A stretch of 64,000 bases of DNA from Symbiodinium natans (GCA_905221605.1 CAJNDS010002534.1:12501-76500), one strand, 5' to 3'; counted from the first letter of the stretch, positions 50,420-61,639 are shown. Notes: a model not told the origin generated them from the sequence alone. Numbers and translations: made by a program.

Positions 50420-50800
50420 AGGACGTCTCGCCGCGCAGCGGCAGCAAATGCCATGCGGAAATAACGCCCCGGCGCACCAGCGTCCCTGGAATCAGAGGTG
50501 AACTCGGCAAGGAACAAAAAACACAATCTACCGCAGCGTGGAAGCAGCGTTTTTCGGCGGGCCGGCTGCACCGCACGTTGCGAGAGCACTTCCTCTCACC
50601 CAGAAAGCATGCTCCACCAGCAGCTCGGCGCCGACCGCAGGATTTCAACTGGATCTCTTCCTTGGCAGTCGGCAAAGGGGTGATCCTTGACCACCATGAA
50701 GACAGCACAAGCATGCTGGAGCGCCTCAGAACATGCCTTGCTGGCATCCAGGCATCTGTTTTCAAGCACCAGGAGTGATTGCACAGCGGAACTGTCTACC
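50420..50800 (-). pseudogene. coding-like remnant
   Basis: A minus frame from about 50795 down to 50596 reads LLVLENRCLDASKACSEALQ, then HACAVFMVVKDHPFADCQGR, and stops; a second minus frame continues to 50418 (KRCFHAAVDCVFCSLPSSP). Composition is protein-like and the frame change suggests either an intron or a decayed gene. Family unknown. Confidence 0.35.
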
Positions 50801-50893
50801 TCCCTCGCTCTCCCTCTCTCCCTCCCTGCCTCCCTGCCTCTCTCCCTCTCTCCCTCTCTCCCTTTCTCCCTCCCTTCCTCCCTCCTCTTTCCC
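50801..50893 (+). repeat. CTCC/CTCCCT microsatellite
   Basis: Degenerate CCCTCTCT and CCTCCCTG tract; the frames through it are artefacts. Confidence 0.85.
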
Positions 50894-52265
50894 AAACCCC
50901 ATGCTCTTTACCGTACTCCATTTGTCCCTGTCCCCCCCTGTCTCCCGGCCTGTAAAGGCCCACGGCCCCAAAAAGGCCGGGATTGTGAGGATTCCCATTG
51001 TAAATATACGACACCACTTTAGCAGTCCGGCAGCAAGGCTCAGACGAGATTTTAGGGGCTTAGGGTTTAGGCTTTAGGGTTTAGGGTTTAGGGCTTAGGG
51101 CTTAGGGTTTAGGGTTTAGGGTTTAGGGTTTAGGGCTTAGGGCTTAGGGCTTAGGGTTTAGGGCTTAGGGTTTACGGCTTAGGGTTTAGGGTTTGGGGTC
51201 CCTACGTCATAAAGCCCACAATCTAAGCCCTGGGGTCTTGAGGGTTTACGGGCTAGCACCAGCTGGTGGCAATGGGATTCCTCAACTCCGTAACTAGTAA
51301 GGCTTTAGCATGTAAACACTAAAGCCGCTCAAACCCTCAACCCAAAACCCTTAACACCCAAAAGCCCTTAAACCCTAAAACCCACAAACCCTTAACCCTG
51401 AAACCCTGAAACCCCCGAAACCTTCAACCCTGGCACCTAAACCGCAAAAAAAACAAAAAAAAACTGGACCCTGAACCCCTCGACCCAAGAATCCTAAAAA
51501 CTCTGATCTCATCCATTCAGCCCTCAAGGTCGTGAGCCACAAAACCGTCAAGAGAAGCCAAATGAGCGTTGCCAGAAACTAGGGTTGAGGGTTTAGGGTT
51601 TCGGGCTTAGGGTTTAGGGTTTAAGGTTTAGGCCACCCACAACCTGAAACCTGCGGCACATCCTACTTAAATGCCCAAATCCTCGCTCGGCTGGCCAGGG
51701 GGCATGAAGTCAGCTTCCCAGGAAGGGCTGCCTGGCTGAGAGGAAGAAGTCCAGCTGGGGTTTTAAGGCTCAGGGGGTGTAGGGTTTAGGGTTTAGGGTT
51801 TAGAGTTTAGGGTTTAGGGTTTGCTGTGATAGGGCGTAGATGCTGTGAAGGTTAGGTTTTGGAACAAGCTCGAAAGCGTCGTGAGGTGCGAAGAGCAGCT
51901 TTGGCCCGATTGTGGAAGGCCATCTAACACTTTTCTCCCACCCCACGCCGTCCAAGGCGGCAAAGCCACCCAAACCTATTCCTTTTAGGGTTTAGGCCTA
52001 AACTCAAGCCAACTGCTTTCTTTACATAAAACTTCTTCATTCCGTCACGGCTTTTCACAAAAAACAAGCCTCCACAGAGGGAGAAGAACCACGGGCCCAG
52101 GCCAGGGTTAGTCTGGGCAGCCAGGGGCGGAGCAGAGGAAAAGCAAGGGGTCAGGGGGCTCAGTGAGGTTAGGGAGGGGCCCACAGGGGGCGGGCAAGCA
52201 GACAGGGGGCCGGCAGAAGCGCAGGGCGCAGGGGCACAGAGAGGCCCCCCCACAAACCCCAAAAA
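50894..52265. other. telomeric mosaic and unique DNA
   Basis: Unique 50894-51045, TTTAGGG/CTTAGGG units 51055-51205, unique 51210-51580, a short TTTAGGG block 51780-51820, unique 51825-52265. The minus frame 51924-52262 is Pro/Ala/Ser-rich without a domain; not called. Confidence 0.5.
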
Positions 52266-52450
52266 GGGCCCAGGGGGGCCCAGGTTCAGGGGGGCCCAGG
52301 GGGGCCTCGGGGGGGCCCAGGGCGTTTAGGGGGGTTTAGGGGGGCCAGCGAGGCCCAGGGGGGCCCAGGGGGGCCTAGGGGGGCCCAGGGGGGCCCAGGG
52401 GGGTGTAGGAGGGTCAGGGGGGCCCAGGGGGGCCCAGGGGGGCCCAGGCG
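52266..52450 (+). repeat. GGGGGGCCCA minisatellite
   Basis: Around 18 units of CCAGGGGGGC (10 bp) with GGTTTAGG-containing variants, so it may derive from a telomeric block. The collagen-like Gly-Pro-Pro minus frame is a by-product. Confidence 0.88.
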
Positions 52451-52659
52451 GGGCGCCCAGGGCAGCCCAGCAGGGAAGGCCAGCAAAAAGCAGGTTTTTG
52501 AGCACCCTGCCTGGCCTGGCCTGAGGCCCCCTGGTCCCTGGACATGCTGCGGTGAGGGGTCCGGGTCCTCCTGGCCTGGGGGCCTTGGGGTACCCCCCCC
52601 CGAAATGCCAGCCCCATTCAGGGTGAAGAGCTGGGGGTTTAGGGTATTTACTTTTTTAA

Positions 52660-52679
52660 GGGGACCAGTACTGGTCCCC
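52660..52679. other. perfect 20-bp palindrome
   Basis: GGGGACCAGTACTGGTCCCC is self-complementary over 20 bp in a unique stretch. It could be a cruciform, a dimeric protein site or a fossil element end. Confidence 0.7.
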
Positions 52680-52791
52680 GGGAGAACCTGCTCCGGTACC
52701 GGGCCCATCGTGGGTGCTACCGACCTCCTGGCTGCAGGAGGCGGGCAAGCGACCTGGGTCGACCTTCGCCATAGAGGTCGAAGGGCTTAAG

Positions 52792-52820
52792 CGCCGCCCC
52801 CCCTCTGTGGGGGGGCGGCC
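52792..52820. other. GC hairpin
   Basis: GCCGCCCCCC and GGGGGGGCGGC surround a TCTGT loop; just upstream CGACCTTCG and AGGTCGAAGG form another hairpin. Strong potential RNA structure, function unknown. Confidence 0.55.
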
Positions 52821-52829
52821 TAGGCCCTG

Positions 52830-53270
52830 AGTTTAGGGTTTAGGGTTTAGGGTTTAGGGTTTAGGGTTTAGGGTTTAGGGTTAGGGTTTAGGGTTTAGGG
52901 TTTAGGGCGTAGAGTTTAGGGTATAGGGTTTCAGGGTTTTTAGGCTTGAGGGTCAGAGCTTAGGGGGCTTGGGGGCTTTAGGACTGTTAAGGCTTGTAGG
53001 GCTTCACACCTTTGACAATGAAACGAAACCACAAAACCCTGAAAACCCTTTCAGACCTACTGCAGACCCTCACCCTAAACCCTAAACCCTAAACCATAAA
53101 CCCTAAACCCTAAACCCTAACACCCTAAACGCCTTGAAGCCCCTAGTCGCAAGGGCAAAGGTGGCTCAGGGCAAAAGGCCCCGAGATGGTTGAAGGTTTA
53201 GGGTTTAGGGTTTAGGGTTTAGGGTTTAGGGTTTAGGGTTTAGGGCTTAGGGTTGAGCGTTTTGGGTTTA
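52830..53270. repeat. telomere-type blocks
   Basis: TTTAGGG 52831-52945, CCCTAAA 53070-53130, TTTAGGG 53197-53275, with short islands. Confidence 0.85.
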
Positions 53271-54420
53271 GGGTTTACTACGACTTGCTTAGAACCACCA
53301 AAAGAATTAAAAAATGACAATCCCGATATTACCCCAAATAAGGAAGAATATTTCGATTTTTTCGGTGTTCTTAAAGTTGTCCTAGGGGGACTAAAGGTTA
53401 ACCTTTGGGTTTATAAGGGGATTATATTACCCCAAACAGGTAAAGGCGCGACGCGCGCACAGCAAGACAGCTACAAATTAAAGATTCAGAAGTCAGGCGG
53501 AAAGCCCGGGGGAAGAGGCAACGACGGAGGGGGGGGGGGGGGGGATTGGATACTTGTACTTAAGGATGCGAACTCTGGGAACAATAAGCCCTTCAAGGAA
53601 TCTTCTGACTCTGAGTCCTATTACCTACTCTACTACTAAGAACTAGTAGTTGAGGCACTGGGCTGACGTCAACACAGCCAAGACCCCGGCGGATGCCAGC
53701 GAAACGGCCTCGCTTGCCCGGGCAGTTGAGATTTGGGATTTTGGGTTCAGTATTTAGGGTTTAGGGTTTAGGGAAAACTTATATAAAGGGTGCTACCCCA
53801 TACAGACTTCTGTGAATAAGCGGCAAAATCTGAATTTCGTGATGCAAACCAGGTTGCAAAATTCCAGCGGAATGTGTTGAAGTGGTATGATGGGGCAGCA
53901 GCTGCCACTCCAACACCTCCCTCCCCCTGCTCCCTCTGACGCGAGTTGGCACCAACCTGCCGAAAACGGTTCCTAGCCTAGAACACTGTATACTTTGTCA
54001 CCCTAGACCATGAACCCTATTTAAACCCTAAACACTTCCACACCCCAAACCTAGACTGGCCCGAAACCCTAAACCGTAAACCTTTAGCCCATCCGCTCTC
54101 AGGGTCAGAAGCCTCTTGCGGCTTACGCCCGCTGAAACCTTGAAACCAAGTACCGGGCTGCTGTTGAAGAACAGAAAAACTGAGCTACCGCAACAGGGAT
54201 CTACAGCAATATACAGTACATGGTCAACTCTGGAAATTATGGTCTAGGGCTTTTCTGGGGTACCCTATATACAGGGCTCCGTCGTTCAGGGTTTCAACCT
54301 TAAGTTACCATGATGCTGTGGGGGACGTATAGTAAAGAATCCGGTTCCCTTGCCATGTCAACTTGCGCAATGCTCCCCACAGCAACCCAGATTCTTGGTC
54401 AGCTCTCAACATGACGGCCC
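53271..54420. other. long unique stretch, no recognised gene
   Basis: Little telomeric sequence. A 128-codon plus frame (53253-53639) starts inside TTTAGGG repeats, crosses a 14-bp G run and has mixed codon use; parts (KEEYFDFFGVLKVVLGGLKV) look protein-like but no domain is recognised. TATATACAG-type AT-rich DNA lies at 54205-54280. Confidence 0.4.
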
Positions 54421-54830
54421 CAAACCCTAAACCCTAAACCCTCAACCCCTAAACCCAAACCCTAAACCCTAAACCCTAAACCCTCAACCCCTAAAGCCCT
54501 AAACTTAAACCCCCAAACCCTCAACCCTAAGTATCGCCGTATTGCCACCAGAATCTTAATGGGATCATGAATGAGGGCTTCAGCTTCAAGGTTTAGGGTT
54601 TAGGGTTTAGGGTTTAGGGTTTAGGGTTTAGGGTTTAGGGTTTAGGGTTTGGGGCTTAGGGCTGCTACTAACTAAGGGGACTTCATAGTTGGAATCGGGT
54701 TTTGGGGGGGGGGTTCCTATAGACGAATTATATGGGGACCATAAGGGAATAACAACTATTGGTAATTATTCCGACCCTACAAAATGCTCTCACCCTGGTT
54801 TCGGGGCCCCTTCAGCTTCTGCAGGGGGCC
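54421..54830. other. CCCTAAA and TTTAGGG blocks with an island
   Basis: C-strand variants 54421-54530, pure G-strand 54592-54655, unique 54660-54830. Confidence 0.7.
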
Positions 54831-55007
54831 CTTGGAGGTCCATGGTACTTATTAACCAAGTATAGCTGTACTTATAACCCACTTACAAGCCCCTTAAGTG
54901 CCCTATTATGGTTATAAGTACAGTTATACTTGGTTAATAAACCCTAAACCCCTAAACCCTAAACCCCAAACCCTAAACCCCATAATTAAGTACCATGAAC
55001 CTCCAAG
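54831..55007. mobile_element. family III element interrupted by telomeric repeats
   Basis: CTTGGAGGTCCATGGTACTT and AAGTACCATGAACCTCCAAG are good inverted ends, and both ACTGTACTTATAACC arms are present. Between GGTTAATAA and TTAAGTACC, where the intact 42153 copy and the 7881 copy have no extra DNA, about 45 bp of CCCTAAA/CCCCTAAA units sit (54940-54985). Confidence 0.8.
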
Positions 55008-55103
55008 TCGAGGACAATGCTGGGGGGGCGGCGGTGTCGGTGTGCACCACTCTCGCGCAGTCTCTCGGCAAGCTGGCGCCAACCTTGTTGGTTTAGGGTT
55101 TAG

Positions 55104-55192
55104 GGTGTTTAGGGTGTTTAGGGTGTTTAGGGTGTTTAGGGTGTTTAGGGTGTTTAGGGTGTTTAGGGTGTTTAGGGTGTTTAGGGTGTTGG
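55104..55192 (+). repeat. TGTTTAGGG nonamer array
   Basis: About ten GTGTTTAGG nonamers, then GGGGTGTTG units and a CACACACA tract. Confidence 0.92.
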
Positions 55193-55219
55193 GGTGTTGG
55201 GGTGTTGGGGTGTTAGGGT

Positions 55220-57449
55220 GTCACACACACACACATGGGTATGAATGCATTGCACAGGCTCCGACGGAGAAAAAAAAAACAGAAACGCGTCAAAGAACAC
55301 TTGCCGCCAGGGCGGCTGTCGTTGCTCAAGCCCCAGAACCCTACCTTTGGAGTAGACCCTGGAAAAAAAGTATATACCTTTGAGGTATAAGTAGCTATAA
55401 TAGGAACCCAGAACCAAAAAAAGTATTAAAGTACAGTACTCCAAAACCCAGAAACCCACCTTGAACCCCTCAACCCTCCTCGGGGCCCCTTGATGCCCTG
55501 AAGCCCCTCAAAACCCTAAGCCCCATAATCCCTCACCCCCTAAGGCACCCCCCCTGAACCCTAAACCCTAAACCCTAAACCCCAAACCCCAAACCCCAAA
55601 CCCTAAACCCCAAACCCCAAACACTAACCCCCCCCCCCTCTTTCCGTGTCGTGCTCGGAGGCCCCCGCAGGCCCCTCCAGACTCAAGCTGTAGTCCCCGA
55701 CCGTGGGCTCGGGCCTCGGGGGACGTTCTGCAGTCTTAGGCAGGGTTGGGTTTGGGGCTTGAGGTGTTGGGTGTGGGGGGTTCAGTAGGGTTTGGGGGTC
55801 TAGGGGTTTAGGGCGTTCTAGGGCTCAGGGTTTAGGAGGTGCAGAATTCTGAGCTTAGGGACTTGCAATTTAAAGGCTCAGGGCGTCGGAGCTCTGAAGA
55901 CCTAAAGAGTTCGGGGTTCACGGCTTAGGACCCCTAACTTCAGAGTGGGGGGTGGGGGTTTGGGCTTACAGCTAAACCTAAGGACAACTCCGGAACCTTC
56001 CACGCGCCCCAACTCCAAACAGGTGTAGGCTTTAGGGTGTAGGGTTGAGGGTCTGGGCTGAGGGTTAGGGTCTAGGGTGTAGGGTTCAGGGTTTAGGGTT
56101 GAGAGCTCCGGGTTTAGGGCTTAGGGTTTAGGGTTTAGGGTTTAGGGTTTAGGGTTTAGGGTTTAGGGTTGAGGGCTTTGGCTCCCTAATGCCTGGACAG
56201 AAAGAGCCCTCTCGAGACCTTCAGGCGGAGACCCGAAGCCTCTACTCAAGCGCTTCGACCCTAGACTTGAAAAGCCTAAAGCCTTGCCCTAAACCCTAAA
56301 CCCTAAACCCTAAATCCTAAACCCTAAACCCTCAACCCTAAACCCTAACCCTAAACCCTACACCCCAAACCCTGCTTCCCCTACAGACCCTGAGGCCCCC
56401 CTAAGCAATCGCGAAGTCCGGAAGCCAAATGCTCCGAAACCGGGCTAACCAGGGTTTAGGGTTTAGGGCTTCGCGCTCCAGCCCTAAACCCCAAAACCCA
56501 AAACCCGAAACCCGAAACCCTAAACCCTAAACCCTAGGGTTTTTGGCACTTTGCAAGTCTGGGCTTCGGGGTTTAGCTCCTCCTTTAAATCCGAAGTCCT
56601 AGAACCCAGAGAAACCACGAAAACTGCAACCTGCAATGCTGGTCGAGCGCACGTGCCAAAGAGCAAGGACACCTGCCAGCAGTGAATAAGTTTAGGGTTT
56701 ATGGTTTAGGGTTTAGGGTCTAGGGTCTAGGGTCTAGAGTTTAGGATTTAGGGTTTAGGGTTTACGGTTTAGGGGTTAGGGTTTAGGCTTTGGGGTCTAT
56801 GTGGCGCTCCATTTCTTGAAACCTTGTCGGCGTAGGACTCAGAAGGAAAAAATCGGAGCCTAGACCCCAAAACCCACAGGCTTAAAGGGGGGTTTACGAA
56901 AATAGGGAACCCCTCTAATAAACCCCAAACAGTAGGATTCCCTTGTAATAGAATGAGGACCACAATGAGGTACCCTGATTTCGGAAACCACCATATGTAG
57001 GGGGCCCGTGCATGTTTTGATGCATTTTAGGTAGGTCGCGTCATGATGTTGAACGGGGTTCCGGGAGACCGTACATTGGCAGCTCTATGAACGACGGATC
57101 CTAAACTAAACCTGGAACCAAACCCTAAACCCTAAACCCTAAACTGTTGCCTAAGTTTCTTGGCTCCTGTATCTGGGTGCACAATGATAACCCTAAGCCC
57201 TAAACACCGAAACCCCTACGCCCCTAAACCCCGAAACCCTTAAACCCCTAACCCCTAAACCCCTAAACCCTAAACCCTAAACCCTAAACGGTGCCTCGAC
57301 GGGCTCAGGAGGCCCTCAGGGGCTTAGGGCCAAGCATGCCTCCAAGCCCGGGCGCCCAAATAGGGTTGCGGGTTCAGAGCTGTTAGGGTTTCGGGTTAAA
57401 CTACCCTAGCCCTAAACCCTAAATCCGGCACTCTAAACCACAGACCCTA
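55220..57449. other. telomeric mosaic and unique DNA
   Basis: Unique 55220-55545, CCCTAAA/CCCCAAA 55550-55625, unique 55630-56020, TTTAGGG 56025-56175, CCCTAAA 56285-56370, C-strand 56480-56540, TTTAGGG 56690-56790, unique 56800-57110, C-strand 57118-57145 and 57185-57292. No gene recognised. Confidence 0.55.
56886..56913. repeat. dispersed 28-bp repeat, copy 2
   Basis: GGGGTTTACGAAAATAGGG then AACCCC, matching 5092-5120. Confidence 0.55.
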
Positions 57450-57905
57450 CACCCTCCGCCTGGGAAGCGGCCGACGGTCGGAAGGAAGCCCGGCCGAAGA
57501 GGGCCAGGGCCTTCGGCAGCGGCCTCGGTGCGAACGGTGGGTTTTTTTTCCCAGCGAAGGGCGATCTGCCTGCGCGGAGGGCTTAGTTACGTCGGCTACG
57601 TCAAGCCTACGCGCAAACTGTACAAGCGCAACTACCCCTTGACCTACAGACCTACGGCAGCGTAGATTAGCCTGGGCGCCCAAAGCAGTGCGGCAGGAGG
57701 GTCTCAGGCTCACAGCCAGAGGCGTCCTCTCCGGCGCGCATCAGCGATGTGGGTTGCGGAGGATTTTGAAACGAGCATCAAGAATCCTGCAGCAGCGTAG
57801 ATTACCCTGGGCGCCCCCAGCTTTGATGCAGGAGGGTCTACAGCCAGAAGCGACCTCTCTGCACGCTTAGCATCATGCGCGAGCGAGCCGGTGGATGGGA
57901 TGAAC
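57450..57905. other. unique stretch with an internal ~90-bp duplication
   Basis: GCAGCGTAGATTA..CCTGGGCGCCC..CAGGAGGGTCT..CAGCCAGA..CG at about 57658-57750 recurs at about 57793-57880, offset 135 bp. Both strands have 60-90 codon frames of Arg-rich composition without domain. Bounded by CCCTAAA left and TTTAGGG right. Confidence 0.55.
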
Positions 57906-58400
57906 AACGCGTTTCGGGTTTAGGGTTTAGGGCTTAGGGTAAGGGTATAGGGTTTGGGGTTTGGGGTTTGGGGTTTAGGGTTTAGGGTTTAGGGTTTAGG
58001 GTTTAGGGTTTAGGGTTTAGGGTTTAGGGTTTAGGGTTTAGGGTTTAGGGTTTAGGGTTTAGGGGTGTTAGAGGGTTTAGAAGTGATAGGGGGCTTTAGC
58101 GTTTAGGAGCTCGGGGTTCAGGAGTTTGGGGTTTCGGGTTTGGGGGTCTAGGGTTAGACTTCTCTGCAACCCTACACCCCAAACCGTAAAACCTAAGCCC
58201 TAAACCTCAAACCCCTTAACCCTCAACCCTAAACCCCCAAAACCCAAACCCCAAACCCTAAACCCCAGACCCTAAACCCTAAACCCCATGAACCCTAAAC
58301 CCCATCAACCCTAAACCCCAAACCCTAAACCTTAAACCCCATCAACCCTAAACCCCAAACCCTAAACCCCAAACCCTCTGAACCCCCCAGAACCCGCCAC
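57906..58400. repeat. TTTAGGG array then CCCTAAA variants
   Basis: Nineteen or so TTTAGGG units (57915-58065), unique 58070-58160, then CCCTAAA/CCCCAAA units to 58385. Confidence 0.88.
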
Positions 58401-58457
58401 CTGCGACCGAAGGCACAGGGCGGGATCGAACCCGTGGAGTTCGGTGCACTCCGTGAC
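58401..58457 (-). other. candidate exon island (strong)
   Basis: Minus strand: ATGCGCCCCAG| then exactly 19 codons VTECTELHGFDPALCLRSQ then CGCAG|GTGGCGGG. Consensus acceptor and donor, phase 0 at both ends; CCCTAAA left, TTTAGGG right. Family unknown. Confidence 0.5.
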
Positions 58458-58465
58458 CTGGGGCG

Positions 58466-58905
58466 CATTTAGGGTTTAGGGTTTAGGGTTCAGGGTTTAG
58501 GGTTTAGGGTTTAGGGTTTAGGGTTTAGGGTTTAGGGGTTTTGGGGTTTTGGGGTTTAGGGTTTAGGGTTTAGGGGTTAGGCTTTCGGGTTTAGGGTTTA
58601 GGGCATAGGGCATAGGGCATAGGGTTTAAGCATGCGCGTAGCTGTTGATGGAAGTTTACACACCCCAACAGCTTAAACCCCTGAACCCCAACTTTCGGGT
58701 TTGGGGTTTGGGGTTTGGGGTTTGTGGGGTTTGGGGTTTGGGGTTTGGGGTTTGGGGTTTGGGGTTTGGGGTTTGGGGTTTGGGGTTTGGGTTTGGGGTT
58801 TGGGGTTTGGGGTTTGGGGTTTGGGGTTTGGGGTTGACACGGACTTGAAGTCAATGCGAGGGTTTGGGGTTTGGGGTTTGGGGTTTGGGGTTTGGGGTTT
58901 GGGTT
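58466..58905 (+). repeat. TTTAGGG and TTTGGGG arrays
   Basis: TTTAGGG units 58468-58600; TTTGGGG arrays 58698-58835 and 58862-58903, with a CATAGGG triplet at 58603-58623. Confidence 0.92.
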
Positions 58906-59390
58906 CCAGGGGCCTTAGGGAGGCTATCGGGCGCTTTAGGGTGTTTAGGGCGCAGGGATCCAGGCTTAGGGTTTCGGATATCGGGCTTAGGGGATTTTGG
59001 GGCTTGGGGTTTGGGGGTTCTAGGGTTTGAGTAGGAATGAGGCGAGGGCTTGTCTGTCTGCTTTGAGGAGGGGGGTGTTACGGTTTACCATAACCCTAAA
59101 TCCTAAATCTTAAACCTGGGTTAAGAGTGCCAGGGCCCCAGGGCTCTGGATACCCAGAACCTCTGCACCCGCAAGGACTCAACAAGCCCAACCCTACACC
59201 TCCCAAACCCCCGAAGCCCGAAACCCTAAACCCTTTAAGCCCTAAAGCCTGAAAACCCTAAACCCTCTACACCCTAAGCCCTAAACCCTAAACTCTAAAC
59301 CCTAAACCCTAAACCCTAAAGCCTGAACCCTAAACCCTAAACCCTAAACCCTAAACCCTAAACCCTAAACCCTAAACCCTAAACCCTAAA
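58906..59390. other. degenerate mosaic then CCCTAAA array
   Basis: Unique and degenerate heptamers to 59215, then CCCTAAA units (clean 59335-59390). Confidence 0.75.
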
Positions 59391-59480
59391 CCGCAAGGAG
59401 GTCCCAGGAGCCTCCTGTCCCAGGTCCAGCGTCTGATCTATCCCAGGCTGCATCCTCACCAAACCCAGGCTCTTGAGGTG
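59391..59480 (-). other. candidate exon island
   Basis: 30 minus codons, HLKSLGLVRMQPGIDQTLDL then GQEAPGTSLR, with strong G/C third positions; the plus strand is also open (SLLSQVQRLIYPRLHPH). CCCTAAA left, TTTAGGG right. Confidence 0.4.
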
Positions 59481-59900
59481 TAGGGTTTAGGGTTTAGGGT
59501 TTAGGGTTTAGGGTTTAGGGTTTAGGGTTTAGGGTTTAGGGTTTAGGGTTTAGGGTTTAGGGTTTAGGGTTTAGGGTTTAGGGTTTAGGGTTTAGGGTTT
59601 AGGGTTTAGGGTTTAGGGTTTAGGGTTTAGGGTTTAGGGTTTAGGGTTTAGGGGTTTAGGGGTTTAGGGTTAGGGTTTAGGGTTTACGGTTTAGGATTCA
59701 GGGGTTTAGGTTTAGGGGTTTGGGGTTTAGGGGTTAGGGTTTAGGGTTTACGGTTTAGGATTCAGGGGTTTAGGGGTTTAGGGGTTTAGGGGTTTAGGGG
59801 TTTAGGGGTTTAGGGGTTTAGGGATTTAGGGGTTTAGGGGTTTAGGGGTTTAGGGGTTTAGGGGTTTAGGGGTTTAGGGGTCTAGGGGTCTAGGGGGTTT
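59481..59900 (+). repeat. TTTAGGG array grading into TTTAGGGG octamers
   Basis: About 24 perfect TTTAGGG units (59483-59650), transition with a duplicated TTTACGGTTTAGGATTCAGG segment (59680 and 59746), then TTTAGGGG octamers (59765-59900). Confidence 0.95.
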
Positions 59901-60284
59901 AGGGCTCCAGAGACTTACGGAATCATTCAAGGTGTGGAAATTTGGGGTTTTTTTAGGGCTTTAGGTATCTTGGGAAACTCACCCAATACCTTACAGCAAG
60001 AACTCCCTAAAGCCCCTAAACTCTAAACCCTCGTACCCCAATAAAAGAAAGTAACCAGAAAACTCAGCAAGAAATCTCTCAAACCCCTGAACCCTAAACG
60101 CTAAACCCTAAACCCTGAACCCTGAACCCTAACCCCTCAACCGCGCGGTCCTCTGAAGATGAACGGCCCAGGTGTTTGCCAGCCTCGAGGGGGGGCGAGG
60201 GTGAAGGTTGTCACAGCTGACCCGAGCCAGCCCTGCCAACCTTGCGCAACCCCACAAGAGTTGAGGGTTTAGGCTTTAGGGTTT

Positions 60285-60440
60285 ATTTAGGGTTTAGGGT
60301 TTAGGGTTTCGGGTTTAGGGTTTAGGGTTTAGGGTTTAGGGTTTAGGGTTTAGGGTTTAGGGTTTAGGGTTTAGGGTTTAGGGTTTAGGGTTTAGGGTTT
60401 AGGGTTTATGGCTTAGGGCTTAGGGCTTAGGGCTTGGGGT
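60285..60440 (+). repeat. TTTAGGG array
   Basis: About twenty units with one TTTCGGG and terminal CTTAGGG. An island 60145-60260 before it is open on both strands but unrecognised. Confidence 0.93.
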
Positions 60441-60621
60441 TTAGCGCGTAGCGCAAGCCCAAGACCCGGAACCCTGGATCCAACCCCTTCCACCTGTACA
60501 GAATATGCTTCCTAATCGAGAACTCGCAACATGCGTACCTTAAATATCCATCCCCCTACGTACGAAACCCTTTAAGGAATCGTGTGTAGGAGCCACATCC
60601 CGAAAACGGGACCCCCTTCAC

Positions 60622-60721
60622 CTGAACCCAAAAGTAACCTAGGAAACAAAAATGTTTAAAGGGGCTTGTACGGGAACCTACACCCTAAACACAGGGAATC
60701 AGGGCCTACTCTGGGTCCTAG
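60622..60721 (+). mobile_element. family I element, copy F
   Basis: CTGAACCCAAAAGTAACCTA left, GGGCCTACTCTGGGTCCTAG right, TTTAAAGGGGCTTGTACGGG and CACCCTAAAC inside. The GTGCCCTTTTT tract is deleted. Confidence 0.7.
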
Positions 60722-60922
60722 TTTCCCTGAACCGAAGATCCTAACAGTCCACACCCTGCACCGACGGGCTTAAGAGTGCAGATGCGTCGTTTTTGTGCTT
60801 TAGGGGTTTAGGCTTTCGTAGGATTAGGGCTTAGCGCTTGGGGTGTAGCGTCCACACACATCATAGACATCAACTGACTTCCCTAACCCTAAACCATAAA
60901 CCCTAAACCCTAAACCCTAAAT

Positions 60923-61003
60923 TTTGTCGTAGCTGAAGTCCGACGCAATCACCGAGGCTGCGACACCGTTGCTTGCGTCGGGATCTGGCCGCGGGGCTGC
61001 GGG
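60923..61003 (-). other. candidate exon island
   Basis: 27 minus codons, PAAPRPDPDASNGVAASVIA then SDFSYDK; mainly G/C third positions. CCCTAAA left, TTCAGGG/TTTAGGG right. Family unknown. Confidence 0.45.
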
Positions 61004-61639
61004 AAAGGGTTCAGGGTTTAGGGCTTAGGGTTTAAGGCTTTGGGTTTAGGGCTTAGGGCTTAGGGCATAGGGCTTAGGGCTTAGAGCTTGCAGCTCCAAA
61101 TCAAAACTGCAAAGGCGGCCCAAGCTTCAAACTTTCGGTGGGTTTAGGGTTTATGGTGTAGGATTTAGGGTTTAGGGTTTACGGTTCAGGGTTTAGGGTT
61201 TAGATGAACTGTTCTGAGCACGCAATGCGGAGTTCGGATCCCTAAACACTGCCGGAAGACGCATGTGACGTCTTGCGCGTGGCCATGCAGCCGCTGTGTC
61301 TGCATCATTCGTATACGAAGCAACACGGGGTTGGCCTTTAAAACTCTCTGAAAAATCTGTATATATAGGGTCCCTTATAAACCCAAATAAGGAAAACATA
61401 AAATGCCCCCAAAAGCAACCTAGAACAACTCGCAAACACCGCATAACCTGCAAGAACACCACTTCTCCTTCGGAGGACGGCTTGAAAACACACAGTCCTT
61501 GAAAGAAACACAAAGCAATCGGGCGAACTTGCCCTAAATCCCGAAACCCTAGCCCCAAACCCTGAACCCCAGACCCCGAAACCCTAAACCCCAAACCCTG
61601 AACCCTAAACCCTAAACCCTAAACCCTAACCCCTAAAAC
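61004..61639. other. heptamer blocks around a 330-bp unique stretch
   Basis: TTTAGGG/CTTAGGG 61012-61085 and 61140-61202, unique 61203-61530 (AT-richer, with TGTATATATAGGG), CCCTAAA 61540-61630. The 133-codon minus frame begins in telomeric sequence and has no domain. Confidence 0.55.

Noticed and set aside
52286-52708. Collagen-like protein (Gly-Pro-Pro) on the minus strand
   Set aside because: Produced by a GGGGGGCCCA minisatellite that itself contains telomere-like variants; no start or domain context.
53253-53639. 128-codon plus frame as a gene
   Set aside because: The start lies in TTTAGGG repeats, the frame crosses a poly-G run and codon use is unlike the supported genes; kept only as a described stretch.
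58395-58470. Possible minus-strand tRNA (GGGTTCGATCCC looks like a T-loop)
   Set aside because: The T stem is only four pairs around a six-base loop and no matching acceptor or anticodon stem is found; the stretch reads better as an exon-like island.
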